NCBI GenBank assembly: GCA_036788835.1
Contig: DAIQMR010000029.1
Coordinates: 1-23,426, forward strand
DNA: 23,426 nt
Source of the DNA: JALCSJ01 sp036788835
GTDB lineage: Bacteria; Bacillota; Negativicutes; Acidaminococcales; Acidaminococcaceae
Direction: 5' to 3'
Both the position numbers and the translations under genes were made by a program. A model generated the notes under the pieces. It ran no database searches and was not told the DNA's origin. It saw nothing but the letters and a program-made list of their open reading frames with translations. Below are positions 7,130 to 14,152 of this stretch, in pieces. Position 1 is the first letter of the stretch; each line of letters begins with the position of its first letter.

Positions 7130-7672
7130 ATGAAAACACAAAAAAAGAAAACTCAAAACACAAAACCCCAAAACACAAAACCCCAAAACACAAAACCCCA
7201 AAACACAAAACCCCAAAACACTCAAAATGACCGTCATATCCGCAATGCTTTTTTCCGTATTGCAGAACGGGTTTCTGCAGTAGAGCGGCCTCAGAAATAT
7301 GTGCTGGACAATGAAAGCTACATCAATACAGAGGTTACCATGGTGAAGCTTCTTCATGAGCAGGATGGGTCCTATGTTACTTCCATAGCTAAACAGATGG
7401 GCATTACGAAAGGCGCGGTGTCCCAGTTTGCTGCCAAGCTGGAAGATAAAGGCATAATCAAAAAAGAGCCGGACCCCTCTAATCAGTCGCGGATTATCAT
7501 GTGTCTGACTGAAAAGGGAGAGCGGTTATACAAGGTCCATTCCGCTTTCCACAGGGAATTGGACGATTTGGTGAAGCGAACCTTGGATAATGCCACGGAA
7601 GAAAACAAACAGTTCCTCCAACAATTTTTGGATGCTGTGGAACACGAGATTTTGAAGATTCATATTGAATAG
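7130..7672 (+). CDS. MarR-family transcriptional regulator with tandem-repeat N-terminus
   Basis: The 180-aa protein has a C-terminal MarR winged helix: YVTSIAKQMGITKGAVSQFAAKLEDKGIIKKE is the helix-turn-helix, followed by the wing (DPSNQSRIIMCLTEKG) and a C-terminal dimerisation helix. Residues 1-34 are an unusual Gln/Asn/Thr/Lys/Pro-rich tail in which TKPQN is repeated, encoded by a 15-bp tandem repeat. MarR proteins are usually about 140-150 aa, so the tail is extra. The ATG at 7130 has no Shine-Dalgarno sequence and lies at the predicted transcription start. No other in-frame ATG precedes the conserved domain except one inside it (MVKLLHEQ). It probably represses itself and the dehydratase/imine-reductase genes downstream through the two operator-like sites. 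Confidence 0.85.
   Translation: MKTQKKKTQNTKPQNTKPQNTKPQNTKPQNTQNDRHIRNAFFRIAERVSAVERPQKYVLDNESYINTEVTMVKLLHEQDGSYVTSIAKQMGITKGAVSQFAAKLEDKGIIKKEPDPSNQSRIIMCLTEKGERLYKVHSAFHRELDDLVKRTLDNATEENKQFLQQFLDAVEHEILKIHIE
7155..7214 (+). repeat. Four perfect 15-bp tandem repeats within marR
   Basis: AAAACACAAAACCCC is repeated four times without change (7155-7169, 7170-7184, 7185-7199, 7200-7214), with a partial unit after it. The unit is a multiple of three, so copy changes keep the frame. The complementary strand carries four GGGG runs spaced by 11 nt. Confidence 0.95.
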
Positions 7673-7724
7673 ATAGGCTAGAGGGGCTGTTTTTAATAAA
7701 GGAAGAGGGTGTTTTTTAAACAAA

Positions 7725-7743
7725 GCGTATAGCAACTAAACAC
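7725..7743. promoter_or_regulatory. Second MarR operator-like site, upstream of the dehydratase gene
   Basis: Read on the minus strand it is GTGTTTAGTTGCTATACGC. It matches the marR promoter site at 15/19 positions, including the first nine and CTATA, and 6/9 of its own half-site positions are symmetric. It lies 38 nt before the preferred start at 7782. No clear -10/-35 pair was found in 7673-7775, so the genes may also be read from the marR promoter. Confidence 0.6.
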
Positions 7744-7781
7744 AATTCGTAAAAAAACAGCAAAAGAAGAGGAGAATGGTT

Positions 7782-8738
7782 ATGTTGGAATTACAGCAAG
7801 TACAGTCTGCTTTGCGTCGGGTAGAACCCTATGTGCATCATACCCCGCTGATTGGTTCCACGGGGATTTCCCGATTGGCAGGAAGAAAGGTGTATTTTAA
7901 GTGTGAGAATTTTCAAAAGACAGGTTCCTTTAAGATACGCGGAGCCATGAACAGCATTCTTTCCTTGACAAAAAAGGAGAAAGAACGAGGTATTATCTGT
8001 TATTCATCTGGGAACCACGCCCAGGCAGTGAGCTATGCCGCAGCTATTCTTGGCATAGAGGCATGGGTATTTATGCCGGAAAATGCTGTTCCTGCTAAAG
8101 TGGCAGCCTGCAAAGGCTACGGCGGACATATTGTGCTGTACGGCAGTACCGGTGCTGAGTCCCGGATAAAAGCCCTGGAAATGGCTAAAAAGAAGAATCT
8201 GGTATACATTGACCCGGTGGAAAATCTCAATATTATGGCAGGACAGGGCACTGTGGGACTGGAAATATTGGCGGATTTGCCCCAGGCTGATGTTGCCTAC
8301 GTTCCGGTGGGGGGCGGCGGTCTGATTTCCGGCATAGCCACAGCCATCAAAGGGTTGTCGGCAGGAACAAAAGTCATTGGAGTAGAGCCTACCGTCATGA
8401 ACTGTGTAGGACTTTCTGTCCACAATGGACGTATAACAACTATTCCCCGGAAGTATTCTATCGCCGATGGCCTGGCCGGAGATGCTCCCGGACCACTGGC
8501 TTTTGAAAATGCTTCTCACTACGTAGATGAGTGGATGACCGTATCAGACCGACAAATCAGCCAGGCTATGGAACTTATTTTACAACGGTGTAAATTTGTC
8601 ATAGAACCATCTGCTGCGGTTACTTTGGCTGCACTATTAAGCCGCAAGGCCAAAAAAGGTAGCAGGGAAGTCTGTGTTCTTTCCGGTGGCAATGTTAATT
8701 TACAGGCTCTGTCTACAATATTAGAGAATAAAAAATAA
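7782..8738 (+). CDS. Threonine/serine dehydratase-like PLP enzyme without ACT domain
   Basis: Fold-type II PLP enzyme of the threonine dehydratase/serine racemase group. The PLP lysine is in TGSFKIRGA (Lys51 from this start). Other features are SSGNHAQAVSYAA, the phosphate-binding loop VGGGGLISGIA and C-terminal VLSGGNVN. At 318 aa it has no regulatory ACT domain, so it is the catabolic type. The start at 7782 is preferred because AGGAG (7770-7774) is 7 nt away; an ATG at 7776 is too close. Its product would be an enamine/imine that hydrolyses to a 2-oxoacid (2-oxobutyrate from threonine). It is followed after 18 nt by an ornithine-cyclodeaminase-like reductase, a pairing also known from EutB/EutC and from BhcB/BhcD of the beta-hydroxyaspartate cycle. 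The substrate may therefore be a beta-hydroxy amino acid other than threonine. Confidence 0.85.
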   Translation: MLELQQVQSALRRVEPYVHHTPLIGSTGISRLAGRKVYFKCENFQKTGSFKIRGAMNSILSLTKKEKERGIICYSSGNHAQAVSYAAAILGIEAWVFMPENAVPAKVAACKGYGGHIVLYGSTGAESRIKALEMAKKKNLVYIDPVENLNIMAGQGTVGLEILADLPQADVAYVPVGGGGLISGIATAIKGLSAGTKVIGVEPTVMNCVGLSVHNGRITTIPRKYSIADGLAGDAPGPLAFENASHYVDEWMTVSDRQISQAMELILQRCKFVIEPSAAVTLAALLSRKAKKGSREVCVLSGGNVNLQALSTILENKK

Positions 8739-8756
8739 CTGAGGAGGAAAATTATT

Positions 8757-9749
8757 ATGAAAACACTGTTACTGAACAAAGAAGAAGTGCGTGGTTTATC
8801 CAGCATGAAAGATACTATTGCTGCTGTAGAAGAGGCTTATAAGGCCTTTAGCAAAGGTGAAGTCCTGCAGCCGGATTACATTGGTATTCCTTTCCCGGCA
8901 CCCCGAGGAGAAATTGATTTCAAGGGCGGCTACTATTCCGGCAATAATACTGTTTCAATGAAAGCATCTTCCGGCGGTTTTTCGGAAAACGTAAAAAAAT
9001 ATGGTCTGCCTTCCGGTATGGGTACTATTTCAGTTTTTGACGGTAATACTTGCGCATTACTGTGCATTATGGATGGAAGTTTGATTACAGGTTTGCGCAC
9101 CGGAGCAGCGGGAGCCGTGTCAGCCAAAGTATTAGCTAGGAAGGATTCCCAGACAGTTTCTGTTATCGGGGCAGGAAATCAAGGACGGATGCAGATTCGT
9201 GCCCTCCGGGAAGTAATGAAGATTTCTGAAATCCATGCTTACAGCCGGACAAAGGAAACTACGGAAGCCTTTCGTAAAGATATTGAAGCAGAGTGCAAGA
9301 TTCCTGTTATAGTAGAGACTTCTAAACAGGCTGCCGTAGAATGTGCCGATATTTTGGTCACTACCACCAGAGGCAAGGGCGAAGTGGTAAAGGCAGAATG
9401 GGTAAAGCCAGGCACTCATATTATTGCCATTGGTACGGATATGAGGGGCAAACAGGAATTAGATCCGGAAATTTTCCGCCATGCCAAAGTCGTTAATGAT
9501 TCCATTGAGCAATGCACCCAAAAAGGGGAAACCTTTGTGGCAATCGACAAAGGCGTCATTAAAAAATCAGATGTTTATGGAGAAATTGGTGAAATTTTGT
9601 TAGGAAAGAAGGCCGGCCGTACAGACGACAAGGAAATAACGATTTTTGATTCCACAGGTATGGCCATTCAGGACAACACCACTGCCTATGCCATCTACAA
9701 AGGGGCATTGGAAAAGAAGATAGGCACCTATTACGAGTTTTTTGCTTAA
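8757..9749 (+). CDS. Ornithine cyclodeaminase/mu-crystallin family protein (possible imine reductase)
   Basis: NAD(P)-binding enzyme of the OCD/mu-crystallin family, whose members include ornithine cyclodeaminase, alanine dehydrogenase, ketimine reductases and iminosuccinate reductase. In the 330-aa product the dinucleotide loop is GAGNQG (residues 138-143). Substrate-site residues are Lys69 (SMKASSG), Arg114 (LRTGAAG) and Asp228 (GTDMRGKQELDP), the last at the same number as the catalytic Asp228 of Pseudomonas ornithine cyclodeaminase. The C-terminal DSTGMAIQD is a family hallmark. GKQELDPE is a style I associate with the imine-reducing members, a weak hint. It lies 18 nt after the dehydratase gene with AGGAGG before its ATG, so the two enzymes are co-produced. 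A hairpin terminator follows. The exact reaction is unproven. Confidence 0.82.
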   Translation: MKTLLLNKEEVRGLSSMKDTIAAVEEAYKAFSKGEVLQPDYIGIPFPAPRGEIDFKGGYYSGNNTVSMKASSGGFSENVKKYGLPSGMGTISVFDGNTCALLCIMDGSLITGLRTGAAGAVSAKVLARKDSQTVSVIGAGNQGRMQIRALREVMKISEIHAYSRTKETTEAFRKDIEAECKIPVIVETSKQAAVECADILVTTTRGKGEVVKAEWVKPGTHIIAIGTDMRGKQELDPEIFRHAKVVNDSIEQCTQKGETFVAIDKGVIKKSDVYGEIGEILLGKKAGRTDDKEITIFDSTGMAIQDNTTAYAIYKGALEKKIGTYYEFFA

Positions 9750-9770
9750 GTGATGTATATTTTCTTCATC

Positions 9771-9822
9771 CCCTTCTTGCCAAAGTTGACTGCAACCATC
9801 TTTGACAAGAAGGGAATTTTTT
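9771..9822 (+). terminator. Intrinsic terminator after the dehydratase/imine-reductase genes
   Basis: Arms CCCTTCTTGCCAAAG (9771-9785) and CTTTGACAAGAAGGG (9800-9814) pair with one mismatch and are followed by AATTTTTTG. Confidence 0.85.
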
Positions 9823-9887
9823 GTAAAATTTTTAACAAAAACGCAAAAAAAATAAAAGTAGACAAAAAAGTCAGAAAAAACACTTTA

Positions 9888-9970
9888 CTCTATTCCTACA
9901 ATAGAGATTACAATAAAGACAAAGTTCAAATAGTGAACTCATATTTCACATTCAGAAATACTTCTGAATG
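9888..9970 (+). promoter_or_regulatory. Leader with three consecutive inverted repeats before the gamma-lyase operon
   Basis: Three perfect inverted repeats follow one another. CTCTATT/AATAGAG lies at 9888-9906 (5-nt loop), GTTCA/TGAAC at 9924-9938 (5-nt loop), and CATTCAGAA/TTCTGAATG at 9949-9970 (4-nt loop). GTTCAAATA also occurs as a direct repeat at 9924-9932 and 9970-9978. A weak promoter (TTTACT 9884-9889, 19 nt, TACAAT 9909-9914) overlaps the first. No T-tract follows any of them, so they look like operators or leader structure rather than terminators. The rest of 9823-9887 is A-rich with nothing recognisable. Confidence 0.5.
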
Positions 9971-10009
9971 TTCAAATAAGCAGTATAAAAATTAAGGAGG
10001 AATGTACTT

Positions 10010-11203
10010 ATGTCAAACAAAACCAAAATCTTGTATACCAGAAAGTTTAAGTCAGATGCATGTAATCTGCTTAAACCGGAAGCTTTCCCACTATACACGG
10101 CTACTGCATTTACTGCCAATAGCCTAGCTGAAATCAAGGAAGCCTATCGTCAGGGTTACACTTACATTCGGACCAACAATCCGGATAGGGATGTCCTAGC
10201 TTCCATGGTAACCTTGCTGGAAGCTCCGGGGTTGGATAGGGATACTTTAATTTTCTCATCAGGCATGGCCTCTATCTCTACCACATTGGGAACTATTTTA
10301 AAGCCAGGTGATCATGTAATCTGCAATCGTAATATTTATGGTGAGACATTTGATGTTTTTGGTAAAATGTATAAGAAGTTCGGCGTAGAAAGTGATTTGG
10401 TTGATATGGATGATATGGAAAATATCAAGAAAGCCATTAAGCCGAATACAAAATTAATTTATGCAGAAGTTTGCGCAAATCCAACTATGAATCTGATTGA
10501 TATTCCGGCTGTAGCAAAATTGGCTCATGACAATGGCGCCTTGCTGATGATGGATAACACTTTCACCACTGCCGTTTCTATTCAACCTTTGACCTTGGGA
10601 GCTGATATTGTCATTTCTTCCATGACAAAGTTCATGAATGGGCACTCTGATGTTTGTCTGGGCTGCATGACTTCTACTCATGAGATTATTGAAGCAGTTC
10701 GCCCCATGAGAATGTTGTTTGGCACACCTGCTGATCCTAATGCTTCTTGGATGATGATCCGCGGTATGGAAACCATTTACCTGCGTGTGGAAAAGCAAAT
10801 GGAAAATGCAGCAAAATTGGCTGCTTTCTTTGAAGGAGACAAACATGTTATTAAAGTAAACCATCCTTCTTTGGACAGCTTCAAACAAAGAGCTGTTGCT
10901 AAGGAATTGTGGCCTAAAGGCGATAATGCCATGTCCGGTATGATGAGCATAGTTCTGAATACCGAAGATGAAGACAAGATTAACAAATTCATGGAGAAGT
11001 TAGAATATGTACACTATGCAACTACTTTAGGCGGAATGAGAACCACATTGAATCACCCGGTTACTTCTTCTCATAGTCATATGCCTGATGCAGACCGGCG
11101 TAAGATGGGTATCACTCCCGGCATGTTCCGTATCTCCGTTGGTATTGAAGATATCGATGATTTGATTAATGATTTCAAGAAAGGCTTCGCTGCTCTTGAT
11201 TAA
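10010..11203 (+). CDS. Cys/Met metabolism PLP enzyme (gamma-lyase-like), copy 1
   Basis: A fold-type I PLP enzyme of 397 aa in the cystathionine gamma-synthase/methionine gamma-lyase family. PLP binds Lys207 in SSMTKFMNGHSD, and Asp182 (MMDNTF) should contact the pyridine nitrogen. YIRTNNP (Tyr52, Arg54) gives the phosphate contacts from the neighbouring subunit, and SSGMAS (83-88) lies at the cofactor phosphate. At the position of Cys116 of methionine gamma-lyase the motif is YGETF (Glu112), not YGCTF, so calling it a methionine gamma-lyase would be unsafe. Likely chemistry is beta- or gamma-elimination giving a 2-oxoacid, ammonia and a leaving group. AGGAGG precedes the ATG. It heads an operon with an AGCS symporter and a paralogue. 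Confidence 0.85.
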   Translation: MSNKTKILYTRKFKSDACNLLKPEAFPLYTATAFTANSLAEIKEAYRQGYTYIRTNNPDRDVLASMVTLLEAPGLDRDTLIFSSGMASISTTLGTILKPGDHVICNRNIYGETFDVFGKMYKKFGVESDLVDMDDMENIKKAIKPNTKLIYAEVCANPTMNLIDIPAVAKLAHDNGALLMMDNTFTTAVSIQPLTLGADIVISSMTKFMNGHSDVCLGCMTSTHEIIEAVRPMRMLFGTPADPNASWMMIRGMETIYLRVEKQMENAAKLAAFFEGDKHVIKVNHPSLDSFKQRAVAKELWPKGDNAMSGMMSIVLNTEDEDKINKFMEKLEYVHYATTLGGMRTTLNHPVTSSHSHMPDADRRKMGITPGMFRISVGIEDIDDLINDFKKGFAALD

Positions 11204-11258
11204 ATTTGAAAAATAAGCGGGGAAGATGCATAATTTGTTTACGTGAGGAGGAAATTTT

Positions 11259-12752
11259 ATGGCACAGATATTGGATAAAATTGATGGCATTTTGTGGGGT
11301 TTACCGTTTATAATTTTCGTGTTGGTTATTGGTCTGTATTATACAGTTCGTTCCGGATTTTTCCCAATTGTCCATTTTCCCTGGATTATGAAACACACTC
11401 TTTTTGAAGATAAAAAAGAGTCCGGCAAAACAGCAGAAGGCACCATTTCTTCTTTCGCCGCTGTTGCTATTGCCATTGGCGGTACAGTAGGCGCAGGTAA
11501 TATTGCCGGTGTTGCTACGGCTATTGCTACCGGTGGTCCAGGTGCTACATTCTGGATGTTGATTTGGGCATTTTTCGGTATGATGGTTAAGATTGTAGAA
11601 GTAACGTTAGGCTGCTATTATAGAAATAAGGATGATGACGGCAATTATTACGGCGGTTCTACTTTCATGATTGAAAAAGGCATTGACTGGGATAAAGGTC
11701 ATCATTATGGGGTGTATTTAGCTATGGGCTTTGCTGTAGCCCTGTTTATTTCCTGGTTTGCAGGTTCTCAGGCTTATACCATTTCCGAAGCTTTGAATGT
11801 TGCCTTTGGTCTTAATCCTATTGTTTTCGTTCTTATTTACTCGTTATTCGTTTACTATATTACCTATAAAGGAACATCTCGTATCGGTGCTTTCGCTTCC
11901 AAGCTTGTTCCTTTTATGTGCATGGCCTTCGTAGTGGGCGGTCTTTTATTGATCTTCATTAACATCCACAATATCCCTTCAGTTATTGCTGCTATCTTCC
12001 ATGATGCTTTTACCGGCACAGCTGCAATGGGCGGTTTTGCAGGGTCTGCAGTTTCTGTGGCCATGAGAGCAGGTATTTCCCGTTCCATGAACTCCAACGA
12101 AGCTGGTCAAGGTACATCTCCTTTCGTACACGGTTCTGCTGATGTTGACCATCCTATGAAACAAGGACTTTGGGGTGCTTTCGAAGTATTTATTGATACC
12201 ATTATCGTTTGTAACATTACCGCACTGGCAGTTTTGAGCACCGGTGTTTGGGACAGCGGCAAGGTTGGTGCTACTTTGACCATGAGCGCTTACCAACATA
12301 CTTTCGGCGATCCAGGCGTATGGTTCATTGGTATCATGGCTATTTTGTTCGGCTTAACCACTACCACTGCATGGTATGCATATGATATCGTTAATATCCG
12401 TTATATGCTACGCAATCACCCTATTGCCAGAGATAGACTGGCTGGTGCTTGGAAGTATCTATTCCCACTGCCTAACATTATCATTGTAACAACTCTTACT
12501 CTGAAACATTATGATGCATCAGTGTTCTGGGCTATTACGGATATTTCTCTAGTGCTTCCTATTTTCTTCAACTTGTTCTCTCTGTTTATTCTGAGAGATA
12601 AATTCTTTGAAATTTTCGATGACTACAAGGCTCGTTACATGGGTATTGGCAAGATTGATCCTAACTTCCCGATTTTCTATGAGAACGTACCCGGTATTGC
12701 AGAAAGAGAACAAGAAATTAATGTTAAACATCACAAGATACTAGGTCATTAA
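11259..12752 (+). CDS. AGCS family sodium/amino-acid symporter
   Basis: A 497-aa polytopic membrane protein of the alanine/glycine:cation symporter family. The hallmark segment GGTVGAGNIAGVATAI...GGPGATFWM lies near residues 73-102. A second family region, SVAMRAGISRSMNSNEAGQGTSPFVHGSA written here in part (SRSMNSNEAGQG), comes in the middle. It imports small neutral amino acids with Na+; the real substrate may be what the flanking PLP enzymes cleave. It starts 55 nt after copy 1 with GAGGAGG before the ATG, and ends 30 nt before copy 2, so the three are probably one transcript. The middle and C-terminal parts show the expected run of helices and no truncation. Confidence 0.9.
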   Translation: MAQILDKIDGILWGLPFIIFVLVIGLYYTVRSGFFPIVHFPWIMKHTLFEDKKESGKTAEGTISSFAAVAIAIGGTVGAGNIAGVATAIATGGPGATFWMLIWAFFGMMVKIVEVTLGCYYRNKDDDGNYYGGSTFMIEKGIDWDKGHHYGVYLAMGFAVALFISWFAGSQAYTISEALNVAFGLNPIVFVLIYSLFVYYITYKGTSRIGAFASKLVPFMCMAFVVGGLLLIFINIHNIPSVIAAIFHDAFTGTAAMGGFAGSAVSVAMRAGISRSMNSNEAGQGTSPFVHGSADVDHPMKQGLWGAFEVFIDTIIVCNITALAVLSTGVWDSGKVGATLTMSAYQHTFGDPGVWFIGIMAILFGLTTTTAWYAYDIVNIRYMLRNHPIARDRLAGAWKYLFPLPNIIIVTTLTLKHYDASVFWAITDISLVLPIFFNLFSLFILRDKFFEIFDDYKARYMGIGKIDPNFPIFYENVPGIAEREQEINVKHHKILGH

Positions 12753-12782
12753 TGTTTGTAAACGAAAGGGGCAACAGTTACT

Positions 12783-13982
12783 ATGTTTAAAGAATCAGAT
12801 AAGAAATTCTCTTTTGGAACAGATATTCTCAGCAAAGGCGCTTACACAAGATATCCGGTTACCAATCCGGAAGCTCTTCCTATTTTCCTGACTACGGCTT
12901 TTAACGTAGAGGATTTGGATGATTTGCAAAAACGCTATGACGAAAAAGGTTTTTGCTATAACCGTAACAGGAACCCTAACAGGTCATGTCTTATTGAGCT
13001 TATGACTTATTTGGAACACGGCGAAGATTCTATCTGCTGCAGTTCCGGTATGGGTGCTATCTCTACGGCGGTTATCGCAATGACAAAGCAGGGTGATCAT
13101 ATTCTTTCTGACCGGACTCTCTATGGCGAGACTTTGGATATTTTCACCAAGATTCTGAAAAAGTATGGGGTAGAAACAACCTTCGTTGATTTCATGAATT
13201 TGGAGGATGTTAAAGCTAACATTCGTCCTAACACCACTATGCTTTATACAGAAACGGTTTCCAATCCTATGATTGCCGTACCGGATTTAAAGGCGGTAGC
13301 TGAGATTGCTCATGCTCATAATGCTAAGTTCATTGTAGATAATACCTTCATGACAGGAGCTTTGGTCAAACCTTTGGATTTAGGTGCCGATCTGGTAGTC
13401 AATAGTTTGACCAAATTTGCCAATGGTCATAGTGATGCTGTCTGCGGTGCTGTTACCGGCAGTAAAGAGTTGGTTGCCAAATGCTACGAGCTCCAGGTTT
13501 TGCTAGGCAGCCAAGCTGACCCTATGTCTTCCTGGCTGGTAGAGCGCGGTATCAGAACTTTGGATATCCGTATCAGACGTCAGTCAGATAATGCTACGGC
13601 TTTAGCTGCTGCTATGGCTAAACTGCCTTTTGTTGTTAAGGTGCATCATCCCAGTCTGCCGGACAGCCCCAACCATGATGTTGCAGTTAAGGAATTTGGC
13701 GGCAAGTATTTTGGTGGGATGCTGAGTATTGATTTCCCTGATGATCGGGCAAAAATGAATGCCTTCATGCGTAATCTGCATTTTGCTCATTATGCTATGA
13801 CCTTAGGCGGTTACAGGACCAGTCTGTCCTATCCTCCTATGAGCTCTCACTATGAAGTACCCAGAGAAGAGCGCTTGAAGATGGGTATTACTGATGGTAT
13901 GCTGCGCATCTCCTGCGGTATTGAAAACACAGAAGATCTGGTTAATGATTTTGTGCAGGCAGCAGAGAAGGCTTATAAATAA
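12783..13982 (+). CDS. Cys/Met metabolism PLP enzyme (gamma-lyase-like), copy 2
   Basis: A 399-aa paralogue of the enzyme at 10010-11203. Key residues fall at the same numbers as in Pseudomonas putida methionine gamma-lyase: Tyr59 and Arg61 (CYNRNRNP), Tyr114 and PLP-lysine Lys211 (NSLTKFANGHSD). Position 116, a cysteine in that enzyme, is glutamate here (YGETLDIF), and the Lys240-Asp241 pair is replaced by Leu-Leu. The overall fold segments are complete (DNTFM, GSQADPMSSWLVERGIRTL, RISCGIENTEDLVNDF). The ribosome binding site is weaker than in its neighbours (AGGGG, about 11 nt from the ATG). Two diverged copies around one transporter may handle related substrates or form a hetero-oligomer. 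A hairpin terminator follows. Confidence 0.85.
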   Translation: MFKESDKKFSFGTDILSKGAYTRYPVTNPEALPIFLTTAFNVEDLDDLQKRYDEKGFCYNRNRNPNRSCLIELMTYLEHGEDSICCSSGMGAISTAVIAMTKQGDHILSDRTLYGETLDIFTKILKKYGVETTFVDFMNLEDVKANIRPNTTMLYTETVSNPMIAVPDLKAVAEIAHAHNAKFIVDNTFMTGALVKPLDLGADLVVNSLTKFANGHSDAVCGAVTGSKELVAKCYELQVLLGSQADPMSSWLVERGIRTLDIRIRRQSDNATALAAAMAKLPFVVKVHHPSLPDSPNHDVAVKEFGGKYFGGMLSIDFPDDRAKMNAFMRNLHFAHYAMTLGGYRTSLSYPPMSSHYEVPREERLKMGITDGMLRISCGIENTEDLVNDFVQAAEKAYK

Positions 13983-14020
13983 TTTAAGCTAGGTTTTTGC
14001 AAATGTTTTAAATATGGCGT

Positions 14021-14056
14021 AAGGCGTAACAGTGTGTGCTGTTACGCCTTATTTTA
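14021..14056 (+). terminator. Intrinsic terminator of the gamma-lyase/symporter operon
   Basis: AAGGCGTAACAG (14021-14032) and CTGTTACGCCTT (14039-14050) are a perfect 12-bp stem with a 6-nt loop, followed by ATTTTAT. Confidence 0.85.
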
Positions 14057-14079
14057 TGCTGTCGTGTTACAAAAAATGT

Positions 14080-14108
14080 TTGCGTGGAAGGGATAATGGT
14101 GGTATACT
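14080..14108 (+). promoter_or_regulatory. Promoter of the merR gene
   Basis: TTGCGT (14080-14085), 17-nt spacer, TATACT (14103-14108). The spacer is normal, unlike the 19-20 nt spacer of MerR-activated promoters. Confidence 0.65.
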
Positions 14109-14152
14109 TTTTTAAGTAATCTAAATGAAAACGACGGGAAAGGGGCAGGACT

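Noticed and set aside
7155..7214. Tandem repeats considered as a CRISPR array or telomere-like sequence
   Set aside because: Units are contiguous without spacers and lie inside a coding frame. Likeness to ciliate GGGGTTTT telomeres is coincidental in a bacterial gene.
8004..8519. 171-aa open frame opposite the dehydratase gene
   Set aside because: It is a shadow of a well-conserved PLP enzyme; no start site or recognisable domain.
9750..9995. 81-aa open frame after the imine-reductase-like gene
   Set aside because: It runs through a terminator hairpin and an A-rich leader, and its translation is Lys/Asn/Phe-rich with no domain.
10010..11203. Naming the first gamma-lyase-like gene megL
   Set aside because: The pocket cysteine of methionine gamma-lyase is replaced by glutamate, so the specific name is not supported.
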